Shown one piece after another: positions 1-11,933 of a stretch of DNA of 64,000 bases. Both the position numbers and the translations under genes were made by a program. Below the pieces are notes generated by a model, which had not been told where the DNA came from, did not search any database, and worked only from the letters and a program-made list of their open reading frames with translations. The first letter of the stretch is position 1. Each line of letters opens with the position of its first letter. The stretch covers positions 102,119 to 166,118 of the forward strand of contig MU001710.1 of the NCBI GenBank assembly GCA_010093515.1, read 5' to 3'. The DNA comes from Lineolata rhizophorae (lineage: Eukaryota; Ascomycota; Dothideomycetes; Lineolatales; Lineolataceae).

Positions 1-1996
1 CGGCCCGGGCCTTTGCTGCCACAGCCCTAACGCGTCGATTATTCTTCTTCCCGAACCCGAATCGCGTAATCCAAGCCCATTCTGCGGAAGAGGTCGTAGT
101 TGCTCATTCGAACATTCCCGTAACATAGCCTAGATAACTGCGGAGCAAGGGTTGCGTTCCAGCTTTTCGTGGGTTTCTACAATGGGAGCCTTTCACTCTT
201 CATATTACAACGGCGACTCTACCGCTATGCATGGCTCCTAGGATGCCATGACTAGCTGCAATTCAACTATGGTCTGATGCCCTAGGGCGAGCGGGGTGCC
301 GGGCACGGGAGAATGAAGCAGAGAATAGCACGCGACGTCCTTTTCTTCTTTGTCGAAACTGACGGGCCGGTGCTCGTATGCAACGTCAGGCTTCTCGGCG
401 GACCATAGATTTCAACCATGTTAGCGAGGCACGGCGGTCGATGATGCTGCGTAACCCGTCGCGCCGTCCAGGTAGCTAGGTTCCTCGTCCACCAGCTGGG
501 CCGCTGTCGCGACGTGGGTGCTTCGGCATGCGGCGAGAAAGCGGGACGATGCAGTGTCAGGAGCTGCTGGAAATTAGTTAGACTGACCGCAGCGGGATGC
601 GGTGTCGGGAGCTGTTGGACACGGCTGACAAACTGGAGACGCTCTCGAAGGCTGAATCAAGGATTTGTTGGGGACGGGGAGGGCCACGGCGTCCGACGCA
701 GGTACGTGAGACAACGCGCTTAAACGTCAAGGCGCGCAACTGAACCGCGGCGGCCGCTGCCGCCGACGCGTCTAGCAGCGACGTGCTTTGACGCGTGCGT
801 GCGTGCTGCTTCTGCTGCTCATACGAAAATAGACAAATAAATAATAAAAAATCGTCTAGCGCACGGCGTGAGTGTCAACATAGCCTATCCCTTTATCTAT
901 CGACCTTACTTAGGCACGTATCTAATAACGTTAGTCCTAACCACCTAGGAGCTAGGTTCCTTTGCCTCCGCTACACTGGATACCTTAGGTGTACTATCTT
1001 TCCACGAAGCTATATCGAAAACTCCGGATAGTTAAGTCGTGATCGGATTGACCGAGACGAGTCGTGTTCAGTCAGTGTGGATTCCTGCAGTTCGTCCTAC
1101 AGAATCATTCACGCAACGGAGTAACGTAGTAGTAGTAGCATAACGGTGTAGAGAGCGAGTAAAACACAGCTATCTAGGCGCTATTGCTATGGGCTATGTA
1201 GTTCAAGCCTCTTATCAAGATCTGACTAATTTCAGAAAACCACCAAGTACTGCGCATCTGCCAAGTAGACTGGCATTCAAAGGCCCACATCAGCGATTTT
1301 CCAAATTAAATAGGCGGTATCAGGCTCCGCCGCCCACCCGCGTGTGTCGTAGTCTGGAGAACATATGCTTCAGTCTGCACCACTGCGAACATACAGACAA
1401 ACCCCTAAACCCTATACGCGCCATGTACGTACCTACAGGCCAGATGATCTGGAACACCCCTGTTTAGCTCCTGGCAAGTACATATGTACCACACCCCGAC
1501 GCCGGTGGCCGGCGACATTTGGATGGCGGGCTACGGCCGACGGGAAAGCTTCGGGCCTCGGGCGGTCCGCTCTGCTGCCAAGGCCACCCCTCTATGTAGC
1601 ACGTCCACCGCTACCCCACTTTGGCTCCGCCCCGACTGTTGTTTGGTGCAATTCCTGCTCCCCTTTAGCACCTACGGAGATCGTGGAGACGGCGCCAGAT
1701 TTCGCGCTGAAGATCCGGGCCGTCCGAGCGCACCATGGACCTTTCCATTACGCTATCACGGGGTGCTTCCGCCCTTATTCCCGGCGCGCACTACTGCAGT
1801 TCCCTCACGTTAGGTGCCGGTTGCCGAAGTCGTTATGGACTTCCCACTTAGCAATTTTGGCCCTTGGAAATGTCTAAATACTCACAAGTGGCCTGGACCG
1901 CCGCGTTTACAATGACTCGTGATAGCGGGCCTTTACACCTAAAATCATTCGATGTGACGGCAGCTACGCGGTCGCATCTCGCGCAAGGTTCAGAAT
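1..1996. other. Non-coding spacer, upstream of the MFS transporter gene
   Basis: I see no gene here. Open frames of up to 170 codons around 1,190-1,880 have no family signature, overlap each other and look like chance. The stretch 430-830 is a diverged copy of DNA near 28.5-29.2 kb (separate entry). The last few hundred bases must hold the promoter of the transporter starting at 1997, but I could not pick a TATA or other element with confidence. Confidence 0.6.
430..830 (+). repeat. Decayed copy of a GC-rich repeat shared with 28.5-29.2 kb
   Basis: Two blocks match the region upstream of the ABCF gene in the same orientation. Block one, about 436-600, shares GCGGGACGATGC and TTAGACTGACCG with about 28,540-28,690. 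Block two, about 752-818, shares GCCGACGCGTCT and GCGTGCGTGCTGCTTCTGCT with about 29,117-29,186. Where the copies differ, this one mostly carries A or T where the other carries G or C, as expected of deamination or RIP-type mutation. What the element is (repeat, relic, duplicated promoter) is unknown. Confidence 0.65.
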
Positions 1997-3563
1997 ATGG
2001 CCACCTATGCGCCGGAACTGCCTCAACAGGAGTCCGGCCCTTCCATTGACGACTTTGAGGAGAAGAGCAATGACAAAGATGAAGAGGAAGGCCAGTACAA
2101 TGCTGAACCTGACGAACAGGCCCCGGCGGAGCGCCCACGAGCGGACACTCCCCCGAATGGCGGTTATGGTTGGGTCTGTGTAGCCTGCGTGTTCATTGTC
2201 AACGGGCACACCTGGGGCTTGAACAGCGTACGTAATTGTTTCAATTCTCACTAACTCACTTAGTATCAAGATCCAGTGGAAGAATCAACTGGGCTGACCA
2301 ACAGAACCGTACCTACAGTCTTACGGCGTCTTTCTTGCCCACTACCTAAGTACCAACACATTCCCAAACGCCTCGCCGCTAGACTTCGCTTTTATCGGTG
2401 GCCTCAGCATTAGCATGGCACTGTTGATCTCACCACTTGGAACCATAATAACGCGGCTTTATGGCACTCGCGCGACGCTATCCCTGGGAATCGTCTTCCA
2501 AACCGCCTCTCTGCTAGGCGCATCGTTTGCGTCGCGCATCTGGCACCTCTACCTCTCGCAGGGCTTGTGCTTCGGCTGGGGCATGGGCTTCCTCTTCGTC
2601 GCCACCGTCGGCGTCGTACCGCAATGGTTCACGACCCGGCGCTCGCTCGCCAACGGCATCGCGACGGCGGGCTCCGGGCTCGGCGGCCTCGTCTACAGCC
2701 TGGCGGCGAACCGGCTCATTGCGACGGCATCGCTCGGCTGGGCCTTCCGGGTGCTCTGCTTCGCGCAGCTGGGGGCCAACGCGGCGGCGACGGCGCTGCT
2801 GCGCGACCGCAACGCCGCCATCGGCTCGGCCCTGCTCCCCTTCGACGCGCGCCTCTTCCGGCAGCCGCCGTACGCGCTGCTGCTCTGCTGGGCCAGCCTC
2901 TGCATGCTCGGCTACGTCGTGCTGCTCTTCAGCCTGCCCAACTACGCCGAGGCGCGGCTGGGCCTGTCGCCCGCGCAAGGCAGCGTGCTCGGCGCGCTGC
3001 TGAACCTCGGCCAGGCCGTCGGCCGCCCGCCCATCGGCTACTTCTCCGACGCCGTCGGCAGGCTCAACATGGCCACCGTCATGACGGCGCTCGCCGGGGC
3101 CCTCTGCCTGCTCGTATGGGTCTTCGCGCGCAGCTTCGGCGTCATGGTCGTCTTCTCGCTCGTCGGCGGCATGGTGGCGGGGACCATGTGGGCGACGGCC
3201 GCGCCCGTGGCCACCGAGGTGGTCGGCCTGCGAGAGCTCCCCGCGGCGCTGAGCATCCTGTGGGTCGTGCTGGCGGTGCCGTCGACGTTCTCGGAGGCCA
3301 TCGCCCTCGAGATGGTGGAGAGAGCCGGCGGCGAATACTTGGGCGCGCAGCTGTTTACGGGTTTCATGTATGTGAGCGGGGCGGGCTGCTTGTGGCTGCT
3401 GAGGGCGTGGAAGTTGGGAGAGGTGGATGCGGGGATGGACTTGATTGAAGGAGAGAGGAGCGGAGGTGCTGACGGGCGAGGTGAGAAGCGGACTGTACGG
3501 GATAGAAAGGAATTTGTGAGGATGTGGAAGTTCAAAAATCTTTGGGCATGGAGGAAGGTCTAA
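1997..3563 (+). CDS. MFS transporter, monocarboxylate-permease (MCH/MCT-like) family
   Basis: Predicted 491-residue plasma-membrane transporter. Exons are 1997-2227 and 2319-3563. The 91-nt intron has donor GTACGT, and its acceptor after CTACAG joins the reading frame at SYGVF, as in the family. The N-terminal 50 residues are acidic and cytosolic. The first helix begins at NGGYGWVCVACVF, the classic start of fungal monocarboxylate-transporter homologues, and about twelve hydrophobic segments follow. SYGVFLAHYL, FGWGMGFLF and a GxxxDxxGR-like loop (YFSDAVGRLN) are visible. By family the substrate would be a small organic acid, but fungal MCH proteins are diverse (riboflavin for Mch5, for example), so substrate is open. 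It lies 6 kb from the P450 cluster with unrelated genes between, so membership in that cluster is not supported. Codon use is GC-rich after residue 150. Confidence 0.88.
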
Positions 3564-4358
3564 TAGCGTGCATTGAGAAGCAAGAGGCTGGCCTGTTCTG
3601 GTCTCCTTTGGTCTCCTCTAGTCTGCTTTGGTTCGGTCATGATTTGGTGGTGGCATTGCAGGTTTAGTCGATCTAAACCTGCGGACTAGAAGAACCTCCC
3701 AGACGAGTGCAGCTCCATAACGTCAGGGAGCTGAGCTATGTAAAGCAGGTGGGTTTGAAATCGGAAAGAATATCGAGACGTGAGAAAGAGGGAGCAAAAG
3801 ATAGATAGAGCATGACTGAAACACGTTACCTGGTGAGCTTCATCTGCTGTTTGGTACTACGCAAGTCGAGGGCTAACGCATCATGCATCATGCATGTCCC
3901 ACTCGTTCGCAAGAGCAAAGGGACCGCAGCCACTCCGCCTGCAACACGTCCGGCGTCGTTCGCAGGAGCGGTCCAGCAGGGCACCGCGGCACGTTGCCAG
4001 AGAGCCATTTCAATCGCCGCATCGAGCGGTCCAATTGCGACGAGACACGCGCATTGGCGTTTGAGGCGGACGAGGCGTGCGACATGGGGGGTGGTGGGCA
4101 GCCAGCTCCAAGCGGACCCCTGCCCTGCAGCTCGGCGGTTGCCCGTCGCGACGCCAACCGAGCGTTGTGCGGCCAAACACCAACGCCAAAGTTTCTAGCC
4201 CCGGCCAACAAATGCGCCCAGCTCCTAAGTTTCTTCCTCCGCGTCCTGTCACTACGTTCTCACTTTTCCATTCAACGCTCCCTACCACGCGCAAGCCAGT
4301 CTTTTGGAAGCTTATTAGCATTCCATCGCGTTCGTTGAGGAGAGTCTAAGCCGCCACG
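3564..4358. other. Intergenic spacer between the MFS and LIM genes
   Basis: About 0.8 kb between two genes on the same strand. Short overlapping frames at 3,810-4,340 on both strands lack any family signature. It should hold the terminator of the transporter gene and the promoter of the LIM-protein gene. The last 150 bases before 4359 are pyrimidine-rich, as is common for fungal 5' leaders. Confidence 0.5.
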
Positions 4359-7300
4359 ATGTTGCACCGCGGCCGTAGCAAGGACCGCAACTCGTTGCCG
4401 AGTCCGACTTTCATGTCGGACGATCAAGTTGGTAAGTACCGAGTGCTGTTTGGTTGAACGGAATCGTCTCCAAATCATCTGAGAGACTTCTTCAAAGCTC
4501 AAAATATTGAATAAATCACTTACAACCGGCTCACTCACAGCTGACTATTTAACTGATCTGCGCACGAACCGCATCCCGCGTCCGACTTTCCACGGTGCCC
4601 GTCCACCGCCTCCCAAGCAAGCACTCCCGATCCGAAGCTCCACTCCGACCGCATTCCAAGCCCTCAGCAGTCCCACCAGCAACGCCCGACCGCTTGACAA
4701 TAGGAACTATGACTCCGGCACATCGCCTCTGCGCAGCTCGTCCGCCCAGGGACACCATCGGCGCAATAGCTCCATGGTCTCTAGCATTATTTCCCCACCA
4801 CAGCCACGTTCAAACTCACGCGCCGGCCGTCCCCTCGTACAAGAACCACCGTATCCAGGCACTGTCGCGCGTGACTTCTCCTCGCCTGCCCCCCCGTCTT
4901 CACCTTACACACCAATGACGGCAACCAACGGCCTACCCTCCCCTTCCATAGACGCTGTGCTCGAGCGTGCCGAAGCGCCTGCGGCCGACGACTCCGGGCC
5001 TCGCCCGAGTGCGGTGCCCCAACGGCGCTCGTTCTCGCCGAGCCTCAAGTACCGCGAGAGCGGGCAGCGCTGGATGGAGCGCCAGGAGGCGCGCTCTCTG
5101 CGCCTCGCGCTCGAGGACATGGACCTACAAGACTCTACGCGGACCGAGGGTGCAACCGAGGCTGGAGAGGAGACGGCGGTCGAGGCCGAGATAGAAAGAC
5201 GCGTCTACGATGCGGCGCGCGATGAAGCCGCCGAGCTCGTCTGGAGGCACCAGAACCCCGATGCTCCCAATGTATATCGCAACCCGGATCTAGGCGAGGA
5301 GACTGCGTGTCCTGCTGCGATGGCCAGCAGCCCGAGCCGCTCTACGAGCCCGAGTGTCCAGCTCGAGGGGTCTTGCGAGCCGGGCCGCTTCGACTACCGG
5401 GCGCACCTGCGCAAGGGCTCGCACGCGCGGAGCCAGAGCCTCGGGCCCGACCCGGCGGGCACGGGCGCCATCCCGGAGACCAGCGTCGAGATGCCCGGCT
5501 CGGCGTCGCGCCGGGTCAGCCTGATCGGATCGCTTAAGTCGCGGCGGTCGGCAAGTCTGGCGAGCTCGAAGCGGTCGGTGAGCAGCGGTAGCAGCGACAG
5601 CGGCCATGGTGGGTCGCGCTGCGCGTCCGCGTGCAGCACCCGGGTCCCGAGCGACGGGAACGCTCGCATGAAGATGCCCGGGTCTGTGCCGGAGGGCGGT
5701 GAAGGGTGGGCGAAGGAAGACGGCGACGAAGGGCGGCACGCGGACGAAGGAAGAGATGGGAGAGGACGAGGCCGACAGAGCGGCGCACGCTCGGCCAGCA
5801 GCAGCAGCAGCAACAACAGCCGGCCAACGTCGCCGGCGGCCGCGCTCGTGGACCAGATCATGCACAACGCGCGGCAGCGGCGCCGTAGCTCGGGTGGGTC
5901 CGCTCGGTCCGTGAGCAACAAGCGAAAGGCCAGCGGAGCCAGCTTGTTCCGCAACCCGGACGATCAGATCTACGAGGAGCCCGAGCCAGACTCTCCTGCT
6001 CCCAAGAAGAAGGCGCAGGCTACGGGCACAGAGCCGAAGGCTGCTGCTGCCGCTAGCAACGACATGGCTGCTCCGGCGTCCACCACTGCGGCGTCGAGCC
6101 CTAGCACCGGCACCGCGGCTTCGGGATCTGCTACTAGGGCCGAAGGTCACGATGCGAGCCCCGGTTCTCCCCCGGCCCCTGTTCCTGGTCCGCCGCAGCG
6201 GGTCGCCCCGACGCCGTCCATGGCTCCCAACGCGCCGCTCCAGGTCCGCCGCAACCCTTTCGCACGCGTCCAATTAGCCCGCGAGTCACGTGCAAGACAG
6301 CAGAAAGAAGCCACTACTGCTCAGCCCGTCGCTACACCCAATGGTTCTGCGAACCCGAATCCCGGTGCCGAGCCGCGTAAGGATGGGACCGCCGAGGTGA
6401 AGGAAACGACCGTACTCCCGGCAGACCCAGCCCCCCCTGCAACCAATAAAGATGAGGTCAAGGACATCAGCAACGCTGGTGCTTCCAAGCCCAGCGGTAC
6501 CGCCGCCGCCGTCAAACAAACAGCTAGTCCCGTTGCTTCTCCCATAGCGCGAACCAGCCCCTTCGCCCGCTTCCACCGCACCGAGATCCACCGTAACCCG
6601 CCCTCCCAATCTCGCAATCCCGCCTACACGTCCAACACGCCTCCGCCATCGTCGGGCTCCGCTGGATCCACCCAGTCTGCCGGGCCAGAAAAGGTAGAGG
6701 GCAAGTTTGAAAGCGACCAGGCCGAGGACGGGACACCGAAGATGAAAAACGGTGTTGAGCTTCGCAGTGACGACATCCGCGCCGCAACGAGCATGCGTCG
6801 TCGGGACCGCAGCCCCAATCTGCCTCAGCCGACCATGGTTTCGGACAGCCCGGGCCGGCCCATCGTGAGCTTCCAGAAGGATTGGAAGCCCAAGGAGGTT
6901 GAGCTCAGTATGGCCGGTGAAAGCGCAAGCGACGGTTCAGCTGGCGGGAAGGGTACCTCGCCGAGGCAGAATCCCGAGATAACCGCAGCTAAAAGGGCAG
7001 ATTTCGGCGCCGCAAATGCCAATGGCAAGCCTGGAAGTCGCCCTGGAAGCTCTGGAAGCGCTGGCAGCCTCCGCGGACGACCCCGTGGCCCCGCCCAGCC
7101 CGTGCCCGAGATCAACGCTTCCACATCATCGACTCCGGCTCCGCCCAAGCCGTCCATCAGCGTCGACTCGGCTCCCTCGGTCCCATCCATCAACGTGTCG
7201 TCGGCGCCGCCCAAGCCCAAGGCTCCCGGTCCGCCTACCATCAACGTCACGCCCTCGCCTCCTCCCCCGGTGCCGATCATATCGGTCAATTCGGCCCCTT

Positions 7301-8345
7301 CAATCCCCACCATCAACGCCCCCGATGACGCTAAACCTAAAGCCACCCCTCCCATCCCCTCCATAGCCGTCTCGGACGACACCTCTAACGCCTCCAAACC
7401 GACGCGACCCCTGCCAAACCCCAAATCCGCTTCCTCGCCCAACGTGCGCTCCTCCCGCCCGGGGCCATGGCGTCCCGCTGGCGCAGGCGCAGCGGCCGCC
7501 CCCGCGCGCAGCAACACCGCAGCCTCCGCTTCGACGACGTCGTCGATGCGCGGCGGCTCGACGGCGCTGTGCGCGGCCTGCGCGCAGCCCATCGCCGGCC
7601 GCATCCTCGCCGCCGCCGGGGCCCGCTTCCACCCGGAGTGCTTCCGGTGCCACCACTGCAGCGAGGCGCTCGAGTGCGTCGCCTTCTACCCGGAGCCCGA
7701 GGGCGCGCGGGCGGCGCGGGCGGCGCGCATCCGGGCGCGGGCCCGCGGCGAGGACGTCCCCGCGGACGCGCCCGGCGAGGCCGAGGACGGCGCCGACGAG
7801 ACCGAAGTCAGGTTCTTTTGCCACTTGGACTTCCATGAGTTGTTTAGCCCGCGGTGCAAGAGCTGTAAGACGCCGATTGAGGGCGAGGTCGTGGTGGCGT
7901 GTGGGGCGGAGTGGCACGTGGGTCACTTTTTTTGCGCGCAGTGCGGTGATGTGCGTTTGCCCCCCACGAGAGATGTGGCTGGTGCCGGTATGCTGACTTT
8001 TGCTTTAGCCGTTTGATGCGCGCACGCCGTTTGTGGAGAAGGAAGGTTTCGCCTGGTGCGTGGGCTGCCATACGAACCGCTACTCGGCCAAGTGCAAGAA
8101 GTGCCGTAAGCCGGTCACGGATACGGTCATCAAGGCCCTCGGGTCCGAGTGGCACGCCCAATGTTTCTGCTGCGTGGTACGTAATTTGAATTCCGACCCC
8201 GGAGATTCAAAATGAAGCGAATGCTGACTTCTCTTCCTCCACTCAGACATGCGGCGGTCAGTTTGAAGATGGCCGCTACTTCCTTCGCGCGGAAACAATG
8301 GATCCTGTTTGTGTCCGCTGCGAAGAGGAGCGGTTGAAGGCTTAA
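4359..8345 (+). CDS. LIM-domain protein, paxillin-like, three C-terminal LIM zinc fingers
   Basis: Predicted 1,249-residue protein. Exons: 4359-4431, 4541-7950, 8009-8176, 8247-8345. The introns of 109, 58 and 70 nt have GTAAGT, GTGCGT and GTACGT donors and keep frame. The first 1,030 residues are disordered, rich in Ser, Pro and Ala, with a conserved start (ADYLTDLRTNR after the first splice). Three LIM domains follow. LIM1 (about 1034-1110) starts CAAC, has FHPEC and FRCHHC, and carries a long Arg/Ala-rich insertion. LIM2 (about 1129-1185) has CKSC and WHVGHFFCAQC. LIM3 (about 1189-1245) has CKKC, WHAQCFCC and CVRC. Paxillin-like fungal LIM proteins such as yeast Pxl1 act at sites of polarised growth and the cytokinetic ring through Rho-family signalling. 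That role here is by family resemblance only. The domain calls are firm. Confidence 0.9.
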
Positions 8346-8556
8346 GATCTGAGTGCGCGGAGGGGCTCGGCCTCGATGAAGTGCGCTGTAACCGGGAGGC
8401 AGAATGATGACCGGCTTATTGTCGAAGGTGATGCTAGCAAAACAGATCGCATGTGGCGAGTTGCGTAATTCTGGGAGCTAATCACGCTAGCATCCTTAAT
8501 GAGGGGTTTTGGCACTGGATTTTTTTCGGCTTAGTCTGTATCTCTCTTGCCTGGAG

Positions 8557-9255
8557 TTAGTGCTTGTATCCTAGAACAGCGGAAAGTAATATTCGCATTG
8601 TTATCGGTGAAACTGGATGCTTTGCCACAAACCCAGACCTGGCGCGTACCGACACTGTTAAGTTTGCATATGCAATTCCCAAAGTTCGCAGAGCTAGGGT
8701 ACGTAATGCTGAAAGGACAAAGGCACCGCCGCATCCAGTCCTGTATGTTCCGGAGTAGTATGTGGCCTCCACATGCCCATCACTGTAGACGGTCTGACCG
8801 GCCGTTGACAGGCTTTTATCAGAAGTACTATAGACATCAGGGGTATGTTCGATGGGGGCTATTTCAAGAAACACTCGACCATTGCGATGTCTAGCGCATT
8901 CTACAACCGCTAAAATAGTTCTATCCTCCTCTCTCTTTGTGGGTAACGTGATGACTACACCCACATTCGTTAATGAAAAGGGAAACGGGATATGAGAGTC
9001 TAAAAGATGCATCTCGATAATGTTACCGCACGTCTTGAAGGCCAAAGGTGACCTCGCAATCATTTGGTTCGTAAAAATTCTTTCGTCCCAGGCAAAGATG
9101 GAGTGGTTGTGATGTTGGCTGATAATCTCCGTTTGAACAATAGCGTATGGTGGGATATCTCTGTCGAAAAACCGTGGAAGTCCAAAGTTGCTTTGTGAAA
9201 GAGCTTCATGATGGCTATGCAGATGGGCTTGCGAATGCTTGTCGGACGTGGTCAG
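8557..9255 (-). pseudogene. Relic of a HET-domain (heterokaryon incompatibility) gene with internal deletion
   Basis: One minus-strand frame is open across this interval. Its start, FFDRDIPPYAI, is how the N terminus of HET proteins reads just before the HET domain proper. It is followed at once by QTEIISQHHNHSIFAW and MIARSPLAF, which belong near the end of the HET module, and then by the C-terminal region (FSLTNVGVVITLP, ILAVVECA). About 250 residues expected between these motifs are missing, including the core LSHxW and WIDxxCI motifs. The reading frame has no initiator ATG before the IPPYAI motif; the first ATG is at about 9063. HET genes act in non-self recognition and are often pseudogenised. 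I read this as a deletion derivative. A functional short protein starting at 9063 is possible but less likely. Confidence 0.65.
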
Positions 9256-9785
9256 TCATTTTAGCATTGCTTTAAGAGGCAGCGATGAAATAAATGACGA
9301 GTTTTCGGGGTCGAATGGCAAGACTCAAGCTACGAAAGATGTTGATGGGATCATGAAACGGCTAGACTACCTATTTCAGCAAGGTGAAAGTCTTGCTGCG
9401 GGGTCGAGGTGGGCTCGATAGGGGAAAGCTATTAGCTCACAATTATGGCGTCTTTGGTCCGTCTTATCTGGCCTCTCTCTTTTCTTCACACCCGCATTAG
9501 AGTCCCAGGAAAAACATGTCACCTAAGGCCAGATTCCTAATTCATCAGAACCGACTATTCTTAGGAGTTCATGTTTTTCGCACGAACGTTCAAGTTATCT
9601 TTGTCTACAGTCGGCAAGCATAAGGTCTTGTAGGAACTGACCAATTTGAAGCCTAGCTTCAGCCCTTGCTGCCACATAGCGTAACAAAACACCATCCAAC
9701 TTGCGTTTTGCAGATGCATTTTCGATGTCTATAATTCAACCGCAAGCAAACAGCGAAACGGTATCAGAGCGGGAAAGAAGCCTTT

Positions 9786-11131
9786 TTAGGTCACACTTTT
9801 ACGCTCATCCACCTCTAGAGCTTCGGCATCATCTCTTCGCTCTTCCTTTTGTTTCTTTCGTCGCTCGTGCATGGCATCTCGTTTATCTGTTGTGCATATG
9901 CCTGTTAGCACTCACTTCGCGCAAACCTAGGCCTTTCATTACGAGACACTTGCCAGCATAAGCTTCCAGAAAACTGAGTGCGGGTAGGATCAATAGCACT
10001 AGCGGAACAAGCTGTCCGAAGGAAGCCACAGTCGTCTCATCGTCATCGTCTTCGCCAAACCACCCCGAGACACTCATCCACGTCTGTAGGTTCGAAAAGT
10101 TGCCAATCGACATGATCGACACTACCGTGGCGGCCATTGCCACAGCAACGCGGAGCCAGAAGAGAGCAAAGCGTAGTTGGAACATGCGACGTTGAAACTT
10201 GTCCCTGCCGAGTATGGCCTGTGCCATAGACAGCACCGTTGCTGCAGCGAAAAAAACCACGAGCACAATATATGACTGCAGGCCCTTCCGGATACCCTTT
10301 GCACCTCCCTTGACGGCACTGACAGTGTCATCGTAGAGCGCGGTCAGGTTCTCCGCCATGAAGCAGACCGCCGGGCGAACGAGCAAAGTATCGTTCTTGT
10401 CTTCGATGACAGGCGGACTCAAGGGGAACTCGGGCGTGTTCCGCTGGACGAAGACGAGACCGACGAAGACAAAGCTGAGAAGGATGAGCGCGAGGCGCAG
10501 CGCGCCGAGCCACCAGTTCTGTAAGTATTGCTCGACCGCTGTGATAGAGCAGAGATGTACGACAATCGAAACGAGGACAAGGTCGCAGACGAGGTTGTAG
10601 TGGTAGGCCGAAATGCTGCAGGAGGCCCAGTAGTACGTCACGTACAGCAGGGCTTGGCCGGTAACAATGGACTGATCGCTGAAGCTGATGAGGAGGCTCT
10701 CAAGTACGTTGCGCCATGTGCCCGGATGTTTCGTGTCGCTAGAGACGACGGTGAGCTTGCATACGACACAACTGCGATAGAGTTCCAGACGACATACTGT
10801 TCCTCATTCTTATACCTTATTTGTGCTTCTCTTACACCTCCCTTGTGGTATTGGGCGCCTTCGAGAAATAGGAGCACCATCGCGGTGGCTATCGTTATGG
10901 CGGCATAGACAACGAAGGTATACTAAACCTATTCCAAAAAGAAATTTGCATTATGTTCAATCATTTCCAGGCGTAACTCGAGGGGGAAAACTAGGATAGG
11001 CTCACCCCCGGACCAGCAATGTCCCCATTAGAAGTGAAAGTGCCGAAGGCGGGACCTTCACAATCAACAGTCCCATAGCCCCGCGCCTCGCATTGAGCCG
11101 GCGATGTAGGAACGCTCGAATTGGTGCCCAT
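9786..11131 (-). CDS. Fungal polytopic membrane protein of unknown function
   Basis: Predicted 372 residues. Exons on the minus strand: 11131-11006, 10922-10816, 10738-9954, 9886-9786. Introns are 83, 77 and 67 nt. The last reads G|GCAAGTG at its donor, with branch GCTAAC and acceptor CAACAG, so it is a GC-AG intron. Without it the protein ends early after AYAGK; with it the family's basic/acidic tail (DKRDAMHERRKKQ) is restored. Conserved pieces are DIAGPG near the N terminus, the helix TFVVYAAITIATAMVLLFLEG, LISFSDQSIVTGQALL, CSISAYHYN, WLGALRLALILL, and SFGQLVPLVLLILPALSF near the end. About seven membrane segments are present. This family is abundant in Pezizomycotina and has no assigned function. 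It is divergent from the P450 reductase gene across an 802-bp spacer. Confidence 0.82.
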
Positions 11132-11933
11132 AATAATTACATCAAATAATAAATAGGGAACGTGGTGGACTTAGGGAGTTGACCGAAGGGCTATTTGGAA
11201 CAGAAAAGATCGCCAACATCAGCATTCATGGACGCCGAGATGGGTAAGTTGCCTTCGTAGCATTTTCAGCATTCTTGGATTCGCGGAAGGCGCAGTCGCG
11301 GTAGATCACCGTTGTCCATTGACAACTACAACACGTTGGCCAGGAAGGCTTGGAGGCGATTGCAGGTCTTTTTGGTAAGTGCATTTTGCAGAATTGGAAA
11401 GCTGAGGCTGCCCACCCAATCAGTGGGCTGCTTGCACAGCTCCAGTGCTATTCCTGGTATCTTTGCGTATTTCCATCCTTATCGCATGTTCGCTTATTGC
11501 GCCTACTTCCAGAGTCCAGACTGCTGGAGACCGAGCCACGTAACGGATAGATCTCGCGATACGAGAGACTTGAGCAGAGCACTGGTGCTGTTCGGGAAGT
11601 TTTGAGGCGTAGAGAAGACTTCGTCTTTCGGTTGCTAGGATTCTCCGTCTTTTGCTGAGGGAGACGAATGGGGAAATTTTCGGCGAGCCACCCCACGACA
11701 ACGCCCCGATCTTCGCAACGCTGCGGGAAGGAAGTTTCGAGATCTTAGTGGCAAAGGTAGCCGCGTCGCATGCAGGGTCCCTAGAGCCTAGCCCCCGTGG
11801 CACATCCACATCACGACCGGAAGTTTGAACGTTTGGCAAGAAGCGAAATGCTATATCTACTCGCTCAGCGGGCCAACATGCTCAACTGTCTGAAGCCGTG
11901 TTCGTGCCTATCGTCTTGAAAATCTGGAACAGA
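11132..11933. promoter_or_regulatory. Divergent promoter region between the membrane protein and P450 reductase genes
   Basis: 802 bp separate the two outward-facing start codons. No recognisable gene lies inside; small frames at 11,312-11,840 have no family signature. It should hold both promoters. I did not find a convincing TATA box or a copy of the inverted repeat seen at 16,864. Confidence 0.5.

Noticed and set aside
5290-6273. 327-codon minus-strand frame inside the LIM gene
   Set aside because: Antisense shadow of a GC-rich, low-complexity coding exon; Arg/Ala-rich with no motif.
6825-7604. 259-codon minus-strand frame inside the LIM gene
   Set aside because: Antisense to the disordered region and LIM1; Gly-rich product without family signature.
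9239-9421. Plus-strand frame opposite the HET relic
   Set aside because: Looked helical at first (IMKRLDYLFQQGES), but the minus-strand frame explains most of the neighbouring region as HET sequence and nothing supports a start or partner exon.
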